Shown here piece after piece: positions 11,131 through 23,810 of a stretch of 64,000 nt of DNA (its first letter is position 1; each line of letters opens with the position of its first letter). Under the pieces are notes generated by a model that did not search any database, was not told the origin of the DNA, and saw nothing but the letters and a program-made list of their open reading frames with translations. Made by a program: the position numbers and the translations under genes. The DNA comes from Armillaria gallica (Eukaryota; Basidiomycota; Agaricomycetes; Agaricales; Physalacriaceae), in assembly GCA_037576215.1 (NCBI GenBank), contig JBANDB010000004.1, forward strand, positions 124,001 through 188,000, written 5' to 3'.

Positions 11131-14100
11131 AAATGACGACCGTCTTTTTGCGAGGTGCTCATACTCGAGCGCATTGATAGACTGTCTCTTTTATAAGGGG
11201 TAAAGAGTCCATCCCGGAGCATACTAGGCAGGTCACGAAAAACTCTTCGCGCGAATCTCCATCCTTCTTGAACAAAGATCATTCTTTCTGATTCCAACCA
11301 GAAGAAAAAAACTCTCCGCACTCAAGTCAAAGGTTACATACGGGACCACATAAGCAAACTAGATCCACAGACCAACGCGGCGTGAATTACGGACACGTGG
11401 TTCCGTTCAGAATTGATACACCTGATTTCGTTTCCACTCCAAGTCAGCGCTTCCAAAGTTCAGCAAACGTCGGTGTCCCTCATTAGCACGATTACAAATT
11501 TTTCGAGATACGTTTCGTGCTCATAATGTACGTGCCCTTGTTGGCAGGCAATGATGGACCTATCTTCGATTTGACGCCCATCCGTATATCTGTCCATAAC
11601 ACAATCACGTATGCCGACTCTAAACGGAAGGACGAATGTGATGAAATCGGAGCTATGTATATCGTCGGTCATCAGGACGAAGAAGTCTACGGAAAAGAAG
11701 TCAGTTGAGGGAAGAGATTTGTCTAGAGGAACGTACGCGATCAGGAGTCTCTCATCGAGATCTTAGTACAGAGATCGCTTGTGTCTTCTTTCACCCATGG
11801 TAGCGATCCACCACACTTGTTTGAAAAGCGTGTATCGCTCTACTCCGAGTAGATGAGTTGATTGCGATCAGCAAATAATGATAGAGGAGAACTCACGAAT
11901 CTCCGCATAGTCAGCTATGGACCATGTCAGCGCTACCACACAGCAAAATCCCTCCAACCATCTCAAACATGCGTCCGTGACTCGCCTTCACTACAAAGGA
12001 GATACCGAACATCTATGGAATAGTTCCGTCAAGGCTAAGGTCATGGATATCAGGAAGAGAACGCCCGGGGAAGTCTAATCGAGCACCCACCTAGTATTTT
12101 GTCGTCGACCGATCTACAGCAGTATCCACTGACCACGCGAGATGAAATACGGTTGGCCCAAGCAGCGGATCATGAGGACTATTTGAAGATTTCAATTGGC
12201 TGGTCCAGGTGCAGATAAAGTCAGTCGCCTGGTTGAATCTAGCGAACGGCGAAGGAGGGTCGCGAAAGGCTCATCACTCTAGATCATCTCCCACCGATTC
12301 ACCTTTCTGATCTGTTGATAGATTCATGTATGTCCCTAAGGTGGGAAGCGCGGGATACTCCCGATGTTTTGGCAGTAGATGGTAGAGAGGCCGCCGTCAC
12401 TAAAGATGTCGACGATCGGCACCCTGGGCAAGTGGCTGGGCGCAGCTGTACCAGGAGGCATTAAATCGAATGACCTCGCCGCCGCCTGCGACAGTACGAG
12501 GAGATTTTACTGAGCCGGACAGAGAATGTTTGAGACTTTGCAACGTCGGAAAATTGGGACACGCGACGACGGGCGTGTTTGCTATTAGCAGGAGACGGAG
12601 TAGAATATAACGTAGTGACTCTTGGCGCCCAGGCTATAACATAATCAAATTCATGAGGTTAAGTGGGAACTGAGCGTACGTACGTTGCACCATGGACCCG
12701 GCAACGCAATCATCCTACTTGGTTTGTTCTTGCGCAAAAGACGGTATGCCCGTCACGGAGTTCCAGAAGCACGGCTTTGAACCACGATAAAGCTTCTGTC
12801 TTTATATCTAGGGGAGGAGGTAAGCATAACAGAGGAAAGACCCGAATAGTGGTACACACCTGCCGGACGCCTCGCAGAGATGAAGATAGACTCAATCCAG
12901 TGGTAACCGGTTCCAGATTTCGTAGTGCGACCCCCCTCCACGACGACAAGCCTGGCGTCTTCATGATTCTAATTCAGGCTTGAGTCTGTATTGGGGACAG
13001 AAATGCTTCCAAAGGTGACGTATAGAGACATGCGAAGAGTTCCACGAATCAAATGTTGAAACGGTGCTGTCCAGTGCAATTGTTCGCCGAGTAATTAGAT
13101 GTTCCGTTACAGACGGTCAGCCAAAGCAATCGGGCTAGGGGCACGCGTGGCTGCTTCTTGTTATGCAGACTCTTGTAGAAGAATTGGCGAAAAGAGGTCG
13201 AATTCAAGACGGCCACACGCTGTTTTCAAGACGACATTGCAGAAGCTGGAGATCCGATTAGACGGCTTTGCGGGAATACGGTAAGCAGAAGAAGCGTGAC
13301 GAGCAAATCTCCATATGCACCACGTTACTTCCATCGCTAAAAGTCCGATAATAACTCTCTACACACTCTGAGTCTCTCTTCGCTTATCGACATGCCTGTT
13401 GCAATACTGAGAAAGTACGTGTTTAAAACACAAGTCTAGGGAAAGAGAGGTCGTGGGAAGGCTGTAGCAGTCGGCCAGATATATATTTTTTTCCTGCTTG
13501 GCTGTTAATGACGGGCAGAAACTCGGAGGATAGCAGGTGGTCATGGACGTGCGTGGTGAAGACGGAGTCACCACTTCGGCAGATCTCGGAATCAAGTTCG
13601 CATCATGACATCACGACTGCCGCCTCGGACGTTTTCCTTGCATTTTCCTTTCCCTGACTTCTCGTTCTTTCCGGGCACAGTGCTAGGGAAACATCAGACC
13701 ACCTATGCGATTTGCCATATTACAGTCAATTGTCCGGCAGCCGATGCCATTCTCCTGCCTCCATCCGTCTGCGCCAATGTCTGTCACGCCTGCCATCATC
13801 CTTGGTTCGTTGTCCGCTACCATCTCGTCAATGTTACCTTGTGTAGCCTTGTGTTCACTCGTATCTCCTCGTGACGTCTCCAACAGTCCTCCTGCACCTG
13901 CTTCTGTCGTGGTTCTTTTCTCTGTGTGCGAAGAATTTGAATTGTAGGATGGTTCTTTTTCGTGGATAGATATACGTGGAGTCTATTTTAATTCCTGGTT
14001 TTCATACTGAACATAGCCGTCTCTCAGGATATCCAAATTTTAAGACAGTCAGCGTGTTTTTCGAGTCTCTTACGCTCAAAGTATCCGCGTCTCGCACACG

Positions 14101-17100
14101 TGTGCTACGAACAATTCCCTAGATATGCGCGACGACAACTTACGATGCATACCCCGATTCTGTTGCCATATAGATGACAGAAGGCCGTCTCTGTTGTAAG
14201 GAAATAGGTATGCGGTACCCTTTTCACGATTTCTCACAAACCTGACGAGCGTCGATCATTTTTCTGGGTATACAGTCTTCAGAGCAGGCTTATCGTGTTG
14301 CCGCATAATTTCGACGAGCTTGGCTGAAAAATTTCCCCGTCGACTTGGCCAGAAACCACTAAATTATTCACTATCGGTATAATACCAATGGGGCCTTCAA
14401 ACTCTGGGTAGCACCAGCGCATACGAGGGCGTCTTAAGGAGCTATGGATGATTGTCCTTAACGCCATCTCTCAGATGGCTTCTACTCCATTAACCAGGGT
14501 TTTTCTTCTTCTGCGGCACTGGTTCACAGGAGAAAAACAGACAGTCATCGCGATGGGAAGAGGACCAGTTCGACGTACGGGTCCACATGCACATAGTACC
14601 CTCAATCCATTTCTCTTTTGTCATTCATCGAGCGCTCTACGCCAACATTATATTCAGTCTTCTAGCTGTACCTCCTTCTGTTTCACCCGTTGTCACCACA
14701 ATGCACACGTCCAGATCGAATCAGACGATTCCCTTCACTGGGCACTCTACCGCATAGTGCTAAATACTCTTCTTCGTCTCGTGAACCGTTCTATACCACC
14801 ATGGCCACGCATCCACTCCATCCACTCTACCACTTGCACTCCGAGGTCAATGACCTGATGTCATCTCTATGCCTGTTGAGGCTTGAGTCATTCCTGGGGT
14901 CACGGCCCGTCAGAATATGCAAACCTGTCCTTGATCCGTCTCATCTGCAGTCTGGATAAACAACGGCGCACTCCATGCTTCAACATCGCGTCTCGGAAGA
15001 AATCGTCAGTCATAGTGATGTACAAGGGGTGCGAGTAGCTCGGAGCCGCCGGAAGCGACAGGATTGCACCCCTGTATCGTCGATCCAGAAGCTTCAGTCA
15101 ACACTCTTGTTGGCTGTTGAATTCGTCGTTGGCCATGGTTCGTCATTTATTACTTCCTCGGATTCCAAGAAAGGGTAACTCAATTTCTATCTCTCGATAT
15201 GAAGACACAGTGCCTGCACAGACATAATATGAGAAGTTCATACACTGTTCTGGAGGACTTTGGGAAAGAAGATCGATGTTGCTGCGTGAAGGTGATATTC
15301 TATTTGATCTGATGTTCTTTCAGCTTACTCAACACGTAGTACTCAGGAGGATTTATAACGCGACTGATATACGTATTCCTCGGGGCTGCATGATGCTCTC
15401 CGAGAGGATTAGCGCATCAAATTAACAGAACACAGAGAGCCGCTGCTTGGTGCCACGGGTACCGAAAATAGTAGCCACCTTGAGGTCAGAGATCTTGATG
15501 AGCTGTGGAGATCAAGTACGATATTTCCAGGTCCCAGCGGTGTAGGAGACTGAGTTGGATTTTTCAGGAAGTGTACGTTTATTCCCATTTCCGCTCCTAA
15601 AAGACTTTACTGAATTTTTGTAGGCAAAAGCAGCAGTATAATTCAATCTCAGAACAAGTAAAACGCTGTACACATTCCATCCCAAATGGGACCCCCAGCG
15701 CCATCTCTCGCCCCAAATCACCGTCTCTCTGTAACGGTAATCTTTGCATTATGGATCGACTGCGTCAAATCTCTCGCCGGCGCCCACTTGTCGTTCAATT
15801 TGAACAGATACTATCATCTGCGTTCGAAGCAAGTCTCGGCACATTGCCGTCCCCAACCATTTTAGTTTACAGTAATCACCCAAGCCTACTTCGTATAGAA
15901 CGCTACTGTCAGAGCTCGCGTCATCGCCTGCTCATAGACGCCCGGACATAAATCACCGGACACGGTTTCGCTACATGAGAATTCTTTACGGATCAAGCAC
16001 TCGGGGCAGATTATCAGGTTTCTACGCTGCATAGGCGCCATATCGTCGCAGCTGTTGGAAGGATGACTGCCGTGATATAGAGAGTGGAGTACGAGTATGT
16101 GCTGGTCTTGCGGGATCATTCATCCGAGATAGTGGAATATGAACGATACTTGGAACATTCACATTGAACATCGCGAGATCCGATAATAGAGGGAACTTCG
16201 AATTCCTTCCCCCTAATCTCAGCGAATGAAAGAATCACATTCGAAGGTCGGATGGAACCATTCGACTACTTGATTTTGTCCTGACCATAATTCTGTCTTG
16301 TGTTTGGTTCATGACAGGAATAGAGGACACCGGCCCTAGAAGTCTCACTTAGCGCCCCGGTGTTAGCGCGCGCTTGCCGATCAATCAACATATCTCATTC
16401 TTCCTAGGCGCAGGCTTGGCTTCTCGTAAAAGGTGCGACTCATGTACGTTTCTGTATCATGGTGTAGCTCATCACTTCCTTCTGTTAATCATTTCCTGAT
16501 AGATGCCAGTATTAGGTTTTCGGGTGCTGATGCCAAAAGAATTGCCCTCGACGCTAAGGACCGGAGTCCAAAAAGAGTCCGGACTATTGTTTTTCAAACT
16601 CGTGAAGCGTCAGATATCAACAGGTCTAAAGGACGAGAACCCAAAGGTGCTCATGTTGAGCGTAGAAGCGTGGTAGATAACGGGCGCTTATTCTTTGATG
16701 GAAGGTGCCCTTAGTTCGTTGTTCCTATTCTTCCCGTGACAGGTATTTACGATTCATCAGACCGCGTCTCGCACGGAGAACTCGGGCATTGAATGGTAAA
16801 TGCGTCTGAGTGCACTTTGTCAAGAGTCGGAGATGCCATAGTTTGATGACAAGGTAGATTGGCGCTTTCATAATAATATATACATGGTAATAGTCTTCAT
16901 CATATAGCTCTCGGAGGATGTGCATATACATATAAACACCATGCACCGAACTGTCGATTGGAGGGGATCTTTTCTGTATTGTAGCCGCGCGAAGAACACT
17001 AACACTCACGTTATTCTCAGATATACTCGTGAGCGCTTGTCCAAGCTAGAGGAACTCACGTATTCGATTCTTGCTATCACTCCATCAAGCGGAACCAGAG

Positions 17101-17637
17101 TCCCCAGTGCAGGGGTCTATTGAAAATATAGGTATCCCTAGGACTCATTTCCTCCCACTAAAATCCAAGTTAGCAATATTGATTCTACCGTACGCATTTC
17201 AACTCACTCACGAATGTTTCAGGACAGGTATCAACCCGATAAGATACGCAAAGATCCATTCAGGTGGCATATCAGTGAACCTGGAACTCTGATGTATTGA
17301 TGCGCATCTTATTCATATGTCATTCAGCAGCAGGATTTGCTCAATGCGAAGCATGGATTAGGTCATGCCGGCCGGAACACAGCCTTTGCGCCTCTACTAT
17401 TTTCCCATAGCTTTCGAAAGCGGTGTGGCTGTATTACCCCATGATAGCGTTCACCGCCGGCTTGGTACAGCACCTACTGCTCTTGCATCCCTCCACAAGT
17501 ACGAGGCTCCCCGATACTCTGCGTACGTCCCTAGTGAAACTACGACTTTCAGACGACACCAAAAACGACTGCATAGAAGAGGTGACGTAGTAAGTATATA
17601 TGATTGACCATTGTAATGAATTTCACTGTTTAACCCC
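11131..17637. other. 6.5-kb stretch with no recognisable gene
   Basis: Neither strand has a long frame or a recognisable domain. The short frames present (at most about 135 codons, near 14448-14858) lack family features. CpG is not depleted here, unlike the repeat island to the right. The text looks like old, indel-scrambled genic or intergenic DNA. No terminal repeats or tandem arrays were seen. Confidence 0.4.
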
Positions 17638-19444
17638 ATGGTAGAGAAACTTACAATGAATAGCTTGGGATGGTACGGGCATTATGATGATATCGTACCC
17701 TTCTTCAGGAGAAATGCGGAGGTAAGTCGAAAGAACTCTGAACAGGTAAGAAATTACTTACATTTTGTTGATAAAATAGGCACATCCCCGTTATGAGGGC
17801 CTCCGAGAGGTCACGATCTCTGCCTTTAATACCGAAGCCGGAGAAGCAGAATCGTATTTTTCAGTGCCAAATCAGTGGAGATACACGGGTAGAAAGCCTG
17901 TTTTATCATCATCTCTCTCCAACACTCCATGTGAAATCCTCGGTGCAGGTGTACTTTTGGAGAAGCTCAACAGTGTCCTTGGCACATCATATACACTCTG
18001 CAAACCACGCATATACTCACTTCTTTTGGTCTTCATTACGAAGAACTTGGATTTCGGAACTGCGTATGCACATCTCCCCCCATTTTGGTACAAAGATGAT
18101 TTCATTGATGTCGAAGACGAACGATGCACCCGCGAAGTAAGGGACTCGAAGATGCGGGAAGATGTACTCGTGAATCAGAGGATCATTGACCAAGATATGC
18201 CTCCTCGGCGTGTCTGGGACCTGTACAGCAATCGGGTGGTGCCATGGTGGGTGGCGTGCCGGTATCCATGCCCAATATCACATGCATGGGTGGAAGAGAA
18301 GGATCGCATGGACGTGTTGACACCCATCAACGGATATGAATGGCCTGTGCCGATCCCAAAGGACACCCATCTCGATCTAATCCGTATCGAGATGCTGAAC
18401 GCGGGCGCGGAGTATGCATGGTTAGATGTGCTCTGTTTGAGACAGGTGGGCGGACAGCGGGAGGATCTGCGTGCGAAGGAGTGGAAGGTGGACGTGCCCA
18501 CCATTGGACGGGTGTATTCGGTCCTCAAGCCAACAGTGTACTACTTCAACGGACTGGGCCGGCCTTTGCGCTTCAAGGCGGGCGACTTTGAGAGCGATCG
18601 GAGTTGGTTCAGACGTGTTTGGACACTACAGGAGTTCCGTCAGGAGAGGATCATCGCCGGGGATATGGGCGATGACAACGCCATGACAGAGGGGGTACGA
18701 GCAGAGTTTGACAAGCAGCTATTGTCACTGGAAATTTTCATCAAAAGGAGGATTAACGTGTTTACCGCATTGTCGTTCATGCGGCCTCGTGTGTGTACCA
18801 ATCCCGTCGATAAGATTGCCGGGTTGGTATATATTTTGTGGGAGGTGGACATGATACCAGCTTACTCTGAGATGCAGTCCCTTGAGGATGCATGGACAGC
18901 ACTTGTGGATGTGTTGTCGGGTAGGAAGCGGAGCGACTTGTTCTTCATGTATCCCAAACCAGGGGACGGAAAGAAAGTTTGGAGACCATCATGGAATCAG
19001 GTCATGGATAAGGCCGACGTTCTGCCAACACAGCCTAAAAGCTTTGAAGCATATGTTGTACAGAACAAGGGTACAGATTCTGACTGGTTTCAGGAGGTCT
19101 GTATTGAATCGGGTTATGTGCAGGGGTTGGCCAAAAGATCACAGGACGGGAAGCATCGTGAGGGAGAGCTCATTGTCACCGACGATGCTGGAGCAAGACA
19201 CGCATTCAAAATTACAGCGAACCACCAATACCAAATACCTGATGGTCTATACACACTACTGGGCACTTGCCCACATGTCAGGTGGATTTGTAATGTGCCT
19301 GTTGACCAATACTGGGTAGTCGGGCGAAGGTTGCCAGAATCAAAATTTGAGAAGGTGTCAGTGTTTAATATTCCAGATCTGAATGAAGTGAAGAGATTGG
19401 ATGAGCTGCAGGTTGCTATGCACATCCAGAACTTTCTTGTTTGA
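17638..19444 (+). CDS. HET-domain (heterokaryon incompatibility-type) protein
   Basis: The HET domain mediates cell-death signalling on fusion of incompatible fungal cells, and more generally serves as an NLR-associated effector in fungi. Exon 1 (17638-17721, 28 codons, ATG) and exon 2 (17780-19444) are joined across a 58-bp intron GTAAGT..AAATAG in phase 0, giving about 582 residues. The domain shows its three classic blocks: CPISHAWVEEKDR (near residue 190), YAWLDVLCLRQ (near 239, the WxDxxCxxQ-type block) and DRSWFRRVWTLQEF (near 300). The C-terminal half has no recognised partner domain. There is no internal stop and the CpG content is normal. A frame extends upstream of exon 1 (to about 17365) and could hold further 5' exons, so the start is the least certain part. 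What it recognises is unknown. Confidence 0.8.
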
Positions 19445-19523
19445 TGTGCATGTATCTTTGTGATGATTCTGAAGTAATTGTACGGATTCAGTTTAGAATT
19501 ACTTGAGATCAACTGATATGAAG

Positions 19524-20583
19524 GGCCAAGAGAATTCTGCGTTCGACATCTGTGTGCATGCGTTCAACTGCGTTCGGCTGCGTTTGCGTGAGTTCAACTT
19601 GCAAGTATGTTTGTAGGCCTGTCGATGCATTTAGATGCATGGTATCCTGATAGTCAGTGTCTTTCAACGATACTGGTTAATTATGTTTTCTGTTGAAAAA
19701 TGACTTACTTTTCTGAGTTTCCTGGAAATATCTCCATGACTTATTATGACTTAAGAACGGAGGGGAATCATCTATAAAGGCTATAAATGCATGCATATTA
19801 GTCAGTTCTAGTCTCACAACGACTATAGTACCGTTTAATGCTGAACTACTTGTGATCCCTTCGTTTTTCTCGACTTTGAGTAAATCAGGCACCTCTAAAA
19901 TCAACGCAAAGACTCATGCCCTCAGAAATAAGTCATGCATGCGTCCAAACATTGAATGCATGCGTCCAAAATTAAATGCAAGTGTGTGACAGTTATGTGA
20001 CAAATCTGTGTTCGGTGCATTTGATGCGTTCAAGTCCAAGTTGAACTAGTTGACTTATGATTGCTTCTATTTCTCCCTCCCATAATTGCTTCTAGTCGGT
20101 CACTCTAGGCAGGTATTTTATTTCTATGATGTATTCTAGTCATGCATAGCCAGGTTGCTGTCAAGTGGTCATTTTTGAGCCAGGATTTGGCCCAGTTTCT
20201 TCTTGGTTTCTTCAGCTAGTTCCTCAACAGAATGGTAATGGTACTGTGGTTATTACTGGTTATCATACCTCATGGCCACTAACACCTCTCAAAACCTCCA
20301 GATGCTCTTACATTTAAAATACCAGCTCGAACATTAATGGACTCAGCTGTACAGAGACACTGCCATGAGGAAGAAAGTTAATTATGGCCAGTGTCAATGT
20401 CATACTGGATATAAATATGATAGGCAGTAAGTCTTACTTACACTGTAGCTAATGAAGTGATTTTACAGGTGTCTGTAAGCCCAAATGCACAAGACGCCCA
20501 ACAAACGCATCCATGTCACGCTCACACGGACATGACAAACACATGTGTGAAAACACAAACGCAAATGCAGAATTCTATGTGCC
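19524..20583. mobile_element. DNA transposon family A, copy 1 (complete), about 10-bp TSD
   Basis: The element is flanked by TGATATGAAG at 19514-19523 and 20584-20593. Its ends are imperfect inverted repeats: the left starts GGCCAAGAGAATTCTGCG, and the right, on the opposite strand, starts GGCACATAGAATTCTGCA (about 17 of 22 bases agree). Subterminal sequence is full of GCGTTC/GCATGCGTCC-type words. No transposase frame is present, so it is non-autonomous. A 9-11-bp duplication is typical of Mutator-like elements; assignment to that superfamily is inference. Copy 2 (25556-26406) keeps the left four fifths, and copy 3 (58013-58215) keeps only the right end. Confidence 0.8.
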
Positions 20584-21857
20584 TGATATGAAGGTCGTTA
20601 ACAATTTTCAAGTTGTTGCAATGAGTGGTGGAATGAGTTGGAGTCATGCTGGTGGAAGAGGATGACTGGAAGATCAAGGTGTTGGTGTCATCGAGTGACT
20701 CGTTGATGTCTCAATGCCCATCTGCACTTGGGCCATCCATTGAGGAGCATGCAAAGCTGATGTATGTATATCGCATTAAAATCTGCCCCTCCCTCCTTAC
20801 TCAGACTGTCCACTGAAGTTGCTACAACAGAGACCATCTCTTACAGTCAAGCTGCTAACAACTATTACCTCGTCCCTCCCACTGGGCGCATAGGTTCCTG
20901 TACTTGGGCCACTCTCTGCTGTTTTCTTGTTGCCACATGGGCTGTGTTATACTTATACAGAGGCCTCGGCATGCGTGATGTGTGTGATCACCATAGACTC
21001 GGGCTTATCTCATACCCTGCGTACTTGCTCAGATGGACAACCTTCACTTTTTAGCTTTAGCACTCCCATCCTTTGATCTCTATATCCTACACCACCACTT
21101 TCCTTTTGGACTATGCCATTTTGAATTTGGGAACACACCTCTCTCAGTGCAGGCTGAGGCTGAGCTCCTCACTTGACTCGATGGCCAGACCAATGTCGTG
21201 TCCCTCCATTTCCCGTCTTCATCAATGACGCATCACAGCCTACACCACTTCCAGCTATGCCTATGTATACCTGCCTTCTCTCTGTGCCCACAATGCCAAG
21301 TCAACCATTTCTATTCCCAATGCCTCTGCTATCGCCACTCCCACCTACCTCAATGCCGACTCAAGATACGTTCAGCCACACAGGCAATACTCTGCTCTCC
21401 AATCTTTTAGGCCCTCCACATCTTATTGTCCTCCTTGTCCCATCTTGAACACTTTTTGACACATCTATCACGATTTTGATGCCAATATACACTGGGTTTC
21501 ATCCTACAATGACCCTTGAGTCCCTCCCTATCACTGTTTGCTGCCTCTGCTTCACTTACTAGTCTATGGGCAAGCACGTGGAGGAGAAGATGCTTTGTAG
21601 TGCCATCATCATATACCCTGCCATCAAAGAACTGGAAATAGAGGGCGATGCTGGTGAGGAGTGCTGGTGCTCCATCGTCCTTCACTTCAAGTCTCTTTGA
21701 GTCCTGGTCATGTGTATACCTGAGATGGCACATGTTCAAACAGTGAAGGAAGAGCTCGATGAAAGGTTCCCTCTCCCAAAACATGCCAGAACACACTCAA
21801 CATCGCCTACTATCAGCCACTCCGGCCACTCCATGGTTGTCAGTGAATGAGCCTGGG

Positions 21858-22498
21858 TAGAGTTTTTGAATATTCACCCCCCAGCACAGCCACCACATGA
21901 GTCCTAAAGAGGAAGCTGTTCTCCAACAAACTGCCACATGACTACGAGTTAGCTCAACTCAACAAATCACCATTATTCTTACCACTCACCACCATCACCG
22001 ACGACGATGGCGACACAACCCAACTAGCGCTGCCCCCCCCCCCCCCTCCTGTCTCGCTCATTAGCTGAATGGTGCCACCAGCTACTATGCTATTCATTAG
22101 TCATCTCATACATCAAGGCCAGTCGCAATAGGATGGTGTAATTATTGACTATACTGGTGACAGCAACCATTCCTGGCACATCTTTTTGCTGGTGCCACTG
22201 CTTTACGACCCAGAGGAGGTGATGTTTGCTTTGGAGGAGAATATACAATATGTATGTCCATTTATTACTAGTTAGTTGGTATTGGGTACAGCATAGGAAC
22301 AGCACATTCTTAGCTGTACTTTTTGAATACACTTTTTTTAACTGCTTTTTAACTTAAATTTTCCCTGTAAGCAAAGTGCATTTGGCATGTCACCTAGTGA
22401 ACTGCCACGTGGCACACAGTATTTGTGAGCCAGTTCATTTTCTTATTTCCATTTTGAGATGTCACATAATGGTCATTGGGGGCAAATAGAAGACAACT
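21858..22498. mobile_element. Putative 640-bp insertion in F-box copy 'a'
   Basis: Matching to the F-box gene stops after GTCAGTGAATGAGCCTG and resumes at CGTGCATAGCTTGTCTAGCC, so about 640 bp are extra. The ends resemble weak inverted repeats (left ..TTCACCCCCCA, right on the opposite strand ..TTTGCCCCCAA). A target duplication could not be fixed because the flanks are mutated. A 14-16-base C run lies near 22032. There is no coding capacity. Confidence 0.5.
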
Positions 22499-22560
22499 CG
22501 TGCATAGCTTGTCTAGCCAACACATGCCTAGCGCTACAACACGTCTTCTTCCAAATTAAG

Positions 22561-22788
22561 TGTTGGAGATATTGTGGGAAGCTGCAAGAAGAGTGTGGAA
22601 GGTTCAAGTCGGCATGATGCCGGATGACCTTGGGACCGATACTTACTGCTTATGGACAAGTTTAGTAGAACATTCTAGATAGTTTTCATAGTATAAATAC
22701 AGGCTCTGTAGGAGCCAGAGAATACAAGTTCATTAGTCTGGCTTTACCAGCCACTAGTCTACCCACTGCGAACCTACCATTTCCAACA
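22561..22788. mobile_element. Solo LTR, 228 bp, TSD TTAAG
   Basis: The sequence begins TGTTGGAGATATTGTGGG and ends TTTCCAACA, giving TG..CA ends with a short inverted repeat TGTTGGA/TCCAACA. An exact 5-bp duplication TTAAG (22556-22560 and 22789-22793) brackets it. The F-box copy reads continuously when it is skipped. A promoter-like TATAAATACAGG lies inside (about 22692). It is a recombined LTR of a retrotransposon whose internal region is absent. It differs in sequence from the Copia LTR at 32.5 kb. Confidence 0.9.
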
Positions 22789-23096
22789 TTAAGTTCAGTG
22801 GCGCAGCCCATCTCCCTCTCTCTCCCACTCCTGATCCTCACCATAGCCCCCATTCAGCGATCTCTTCATGAAGAATATTGCTCACGATGTTCCTCCCCCT
22901 CCACCTCCTAGGAAAGTTGTGCCTTTGATGGAGAAAAGGTTCATAAAGGCAGAACAGTGTTACAACCTCAACGAGAGTGATGACGACGATGATTCTCTGT
23001 TTTTTCAACCCAGTCCAATGAAGGAGAGTAGCTTGATACAACATTGTCATGAACAGGTTGATGTTAACTTCAAGGTGCTGGAACAATAGTGATGGT

Positions 23097-23760
23097 GCTG
23101 GTGTAGTCATAAAGTACACATCTTTCCCTCTGTTCTCACTACTCAATGACCTGCACTTTCTTTCCAGGTACTCTGCCATCACAATCAAACATATCGCTTT
23201 GCTCATAATTTATGCTTATACTTTTATGCTTATTTATCCTTACCCTCGTTCTTCTACTCGTGGATTTATACCTAACAATTGCATGCATTTCTCATTCCTC
23301 ATAGACTTTGAACATCAGACCAGTCTCCTCATTCAAATCGAACTACAGAATGTATCGATGCAGGTCAGGAAGCAAAATGTAAGCTCGGGATTCATTGGTT
23401 TCATGCTTGCCATTTTCTGTAAATGGGCATTCAATGTTCATCAGCAAGCTCAAGTAATGAAAACTCTGTGCATATTCAGAGTACCTGTGTGTTGCTAGCA
23501 TCTCTTCAGACATATAACCCTACACTTCCTCTTGACCAGATTATCATTCGACGAGCAATCTTTCTCTCCCTAAGTACAATTCTTGACTGTGTCCTCCCTT
23601 TGTCATGCAGAGTTCCTAGTTTATCTGATGACTGGGATCTAGAAAGAACTAGATCAGCTATCTCAAGTGTGGGTAGCAATGTGAGGAGGAAGGATGAGCA
23701 GGAATTATCCTATAGATGTGTTCTACTGAAATTCTTCTAGGGATCTCTCGTGCCACACCC
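23097..23760 (+). repeat. Duplicated F-box 3' flank (decayed)
   Basis: This corresponds to 10607-11130 with heavy CpG loss: TGCATATTCAGAGTACCTGTGT parallels the text near 10915, and CATGCAGAGTTCC parallels 11021. It links the F-box copy to the kinase-like remnant that follows, which suggests that a multi-gene block was duplicated. Confidence 0.5.
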
Positions 23761-23810
23761 AGAGTCTATGTGAGCTTCACCTCTCAGTGAATATTACTGC
23801 CTGAGAAAAC

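Larger units (their letters stand above)
20594..23096 (+). pseudogene. F-box gene copy 'a', decayed, with two insertions
   Basis: The sequence follows the intact F-box gene from about its residue 33 codon (near 8790) to its acidic C-terminus (near 22980-23090, with a run of GAT/GAC codons). Many in-frame stops and small indels destroy it. Most differences from the intact gene are CG to TG or CA: CTCGGGCCG has become CTTGGGCCA, and ACGAGTGGTGGAACGAG has become ATGAGTGGTGGAATGAG. It is interrupted at 21858-22498 by an unclassified insert and at 22561-22788 by a solo LTR; the coding match resumes after each. Transposon family A copy 1 abuts its left edge. No product is expected. Confidence 0.8.
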
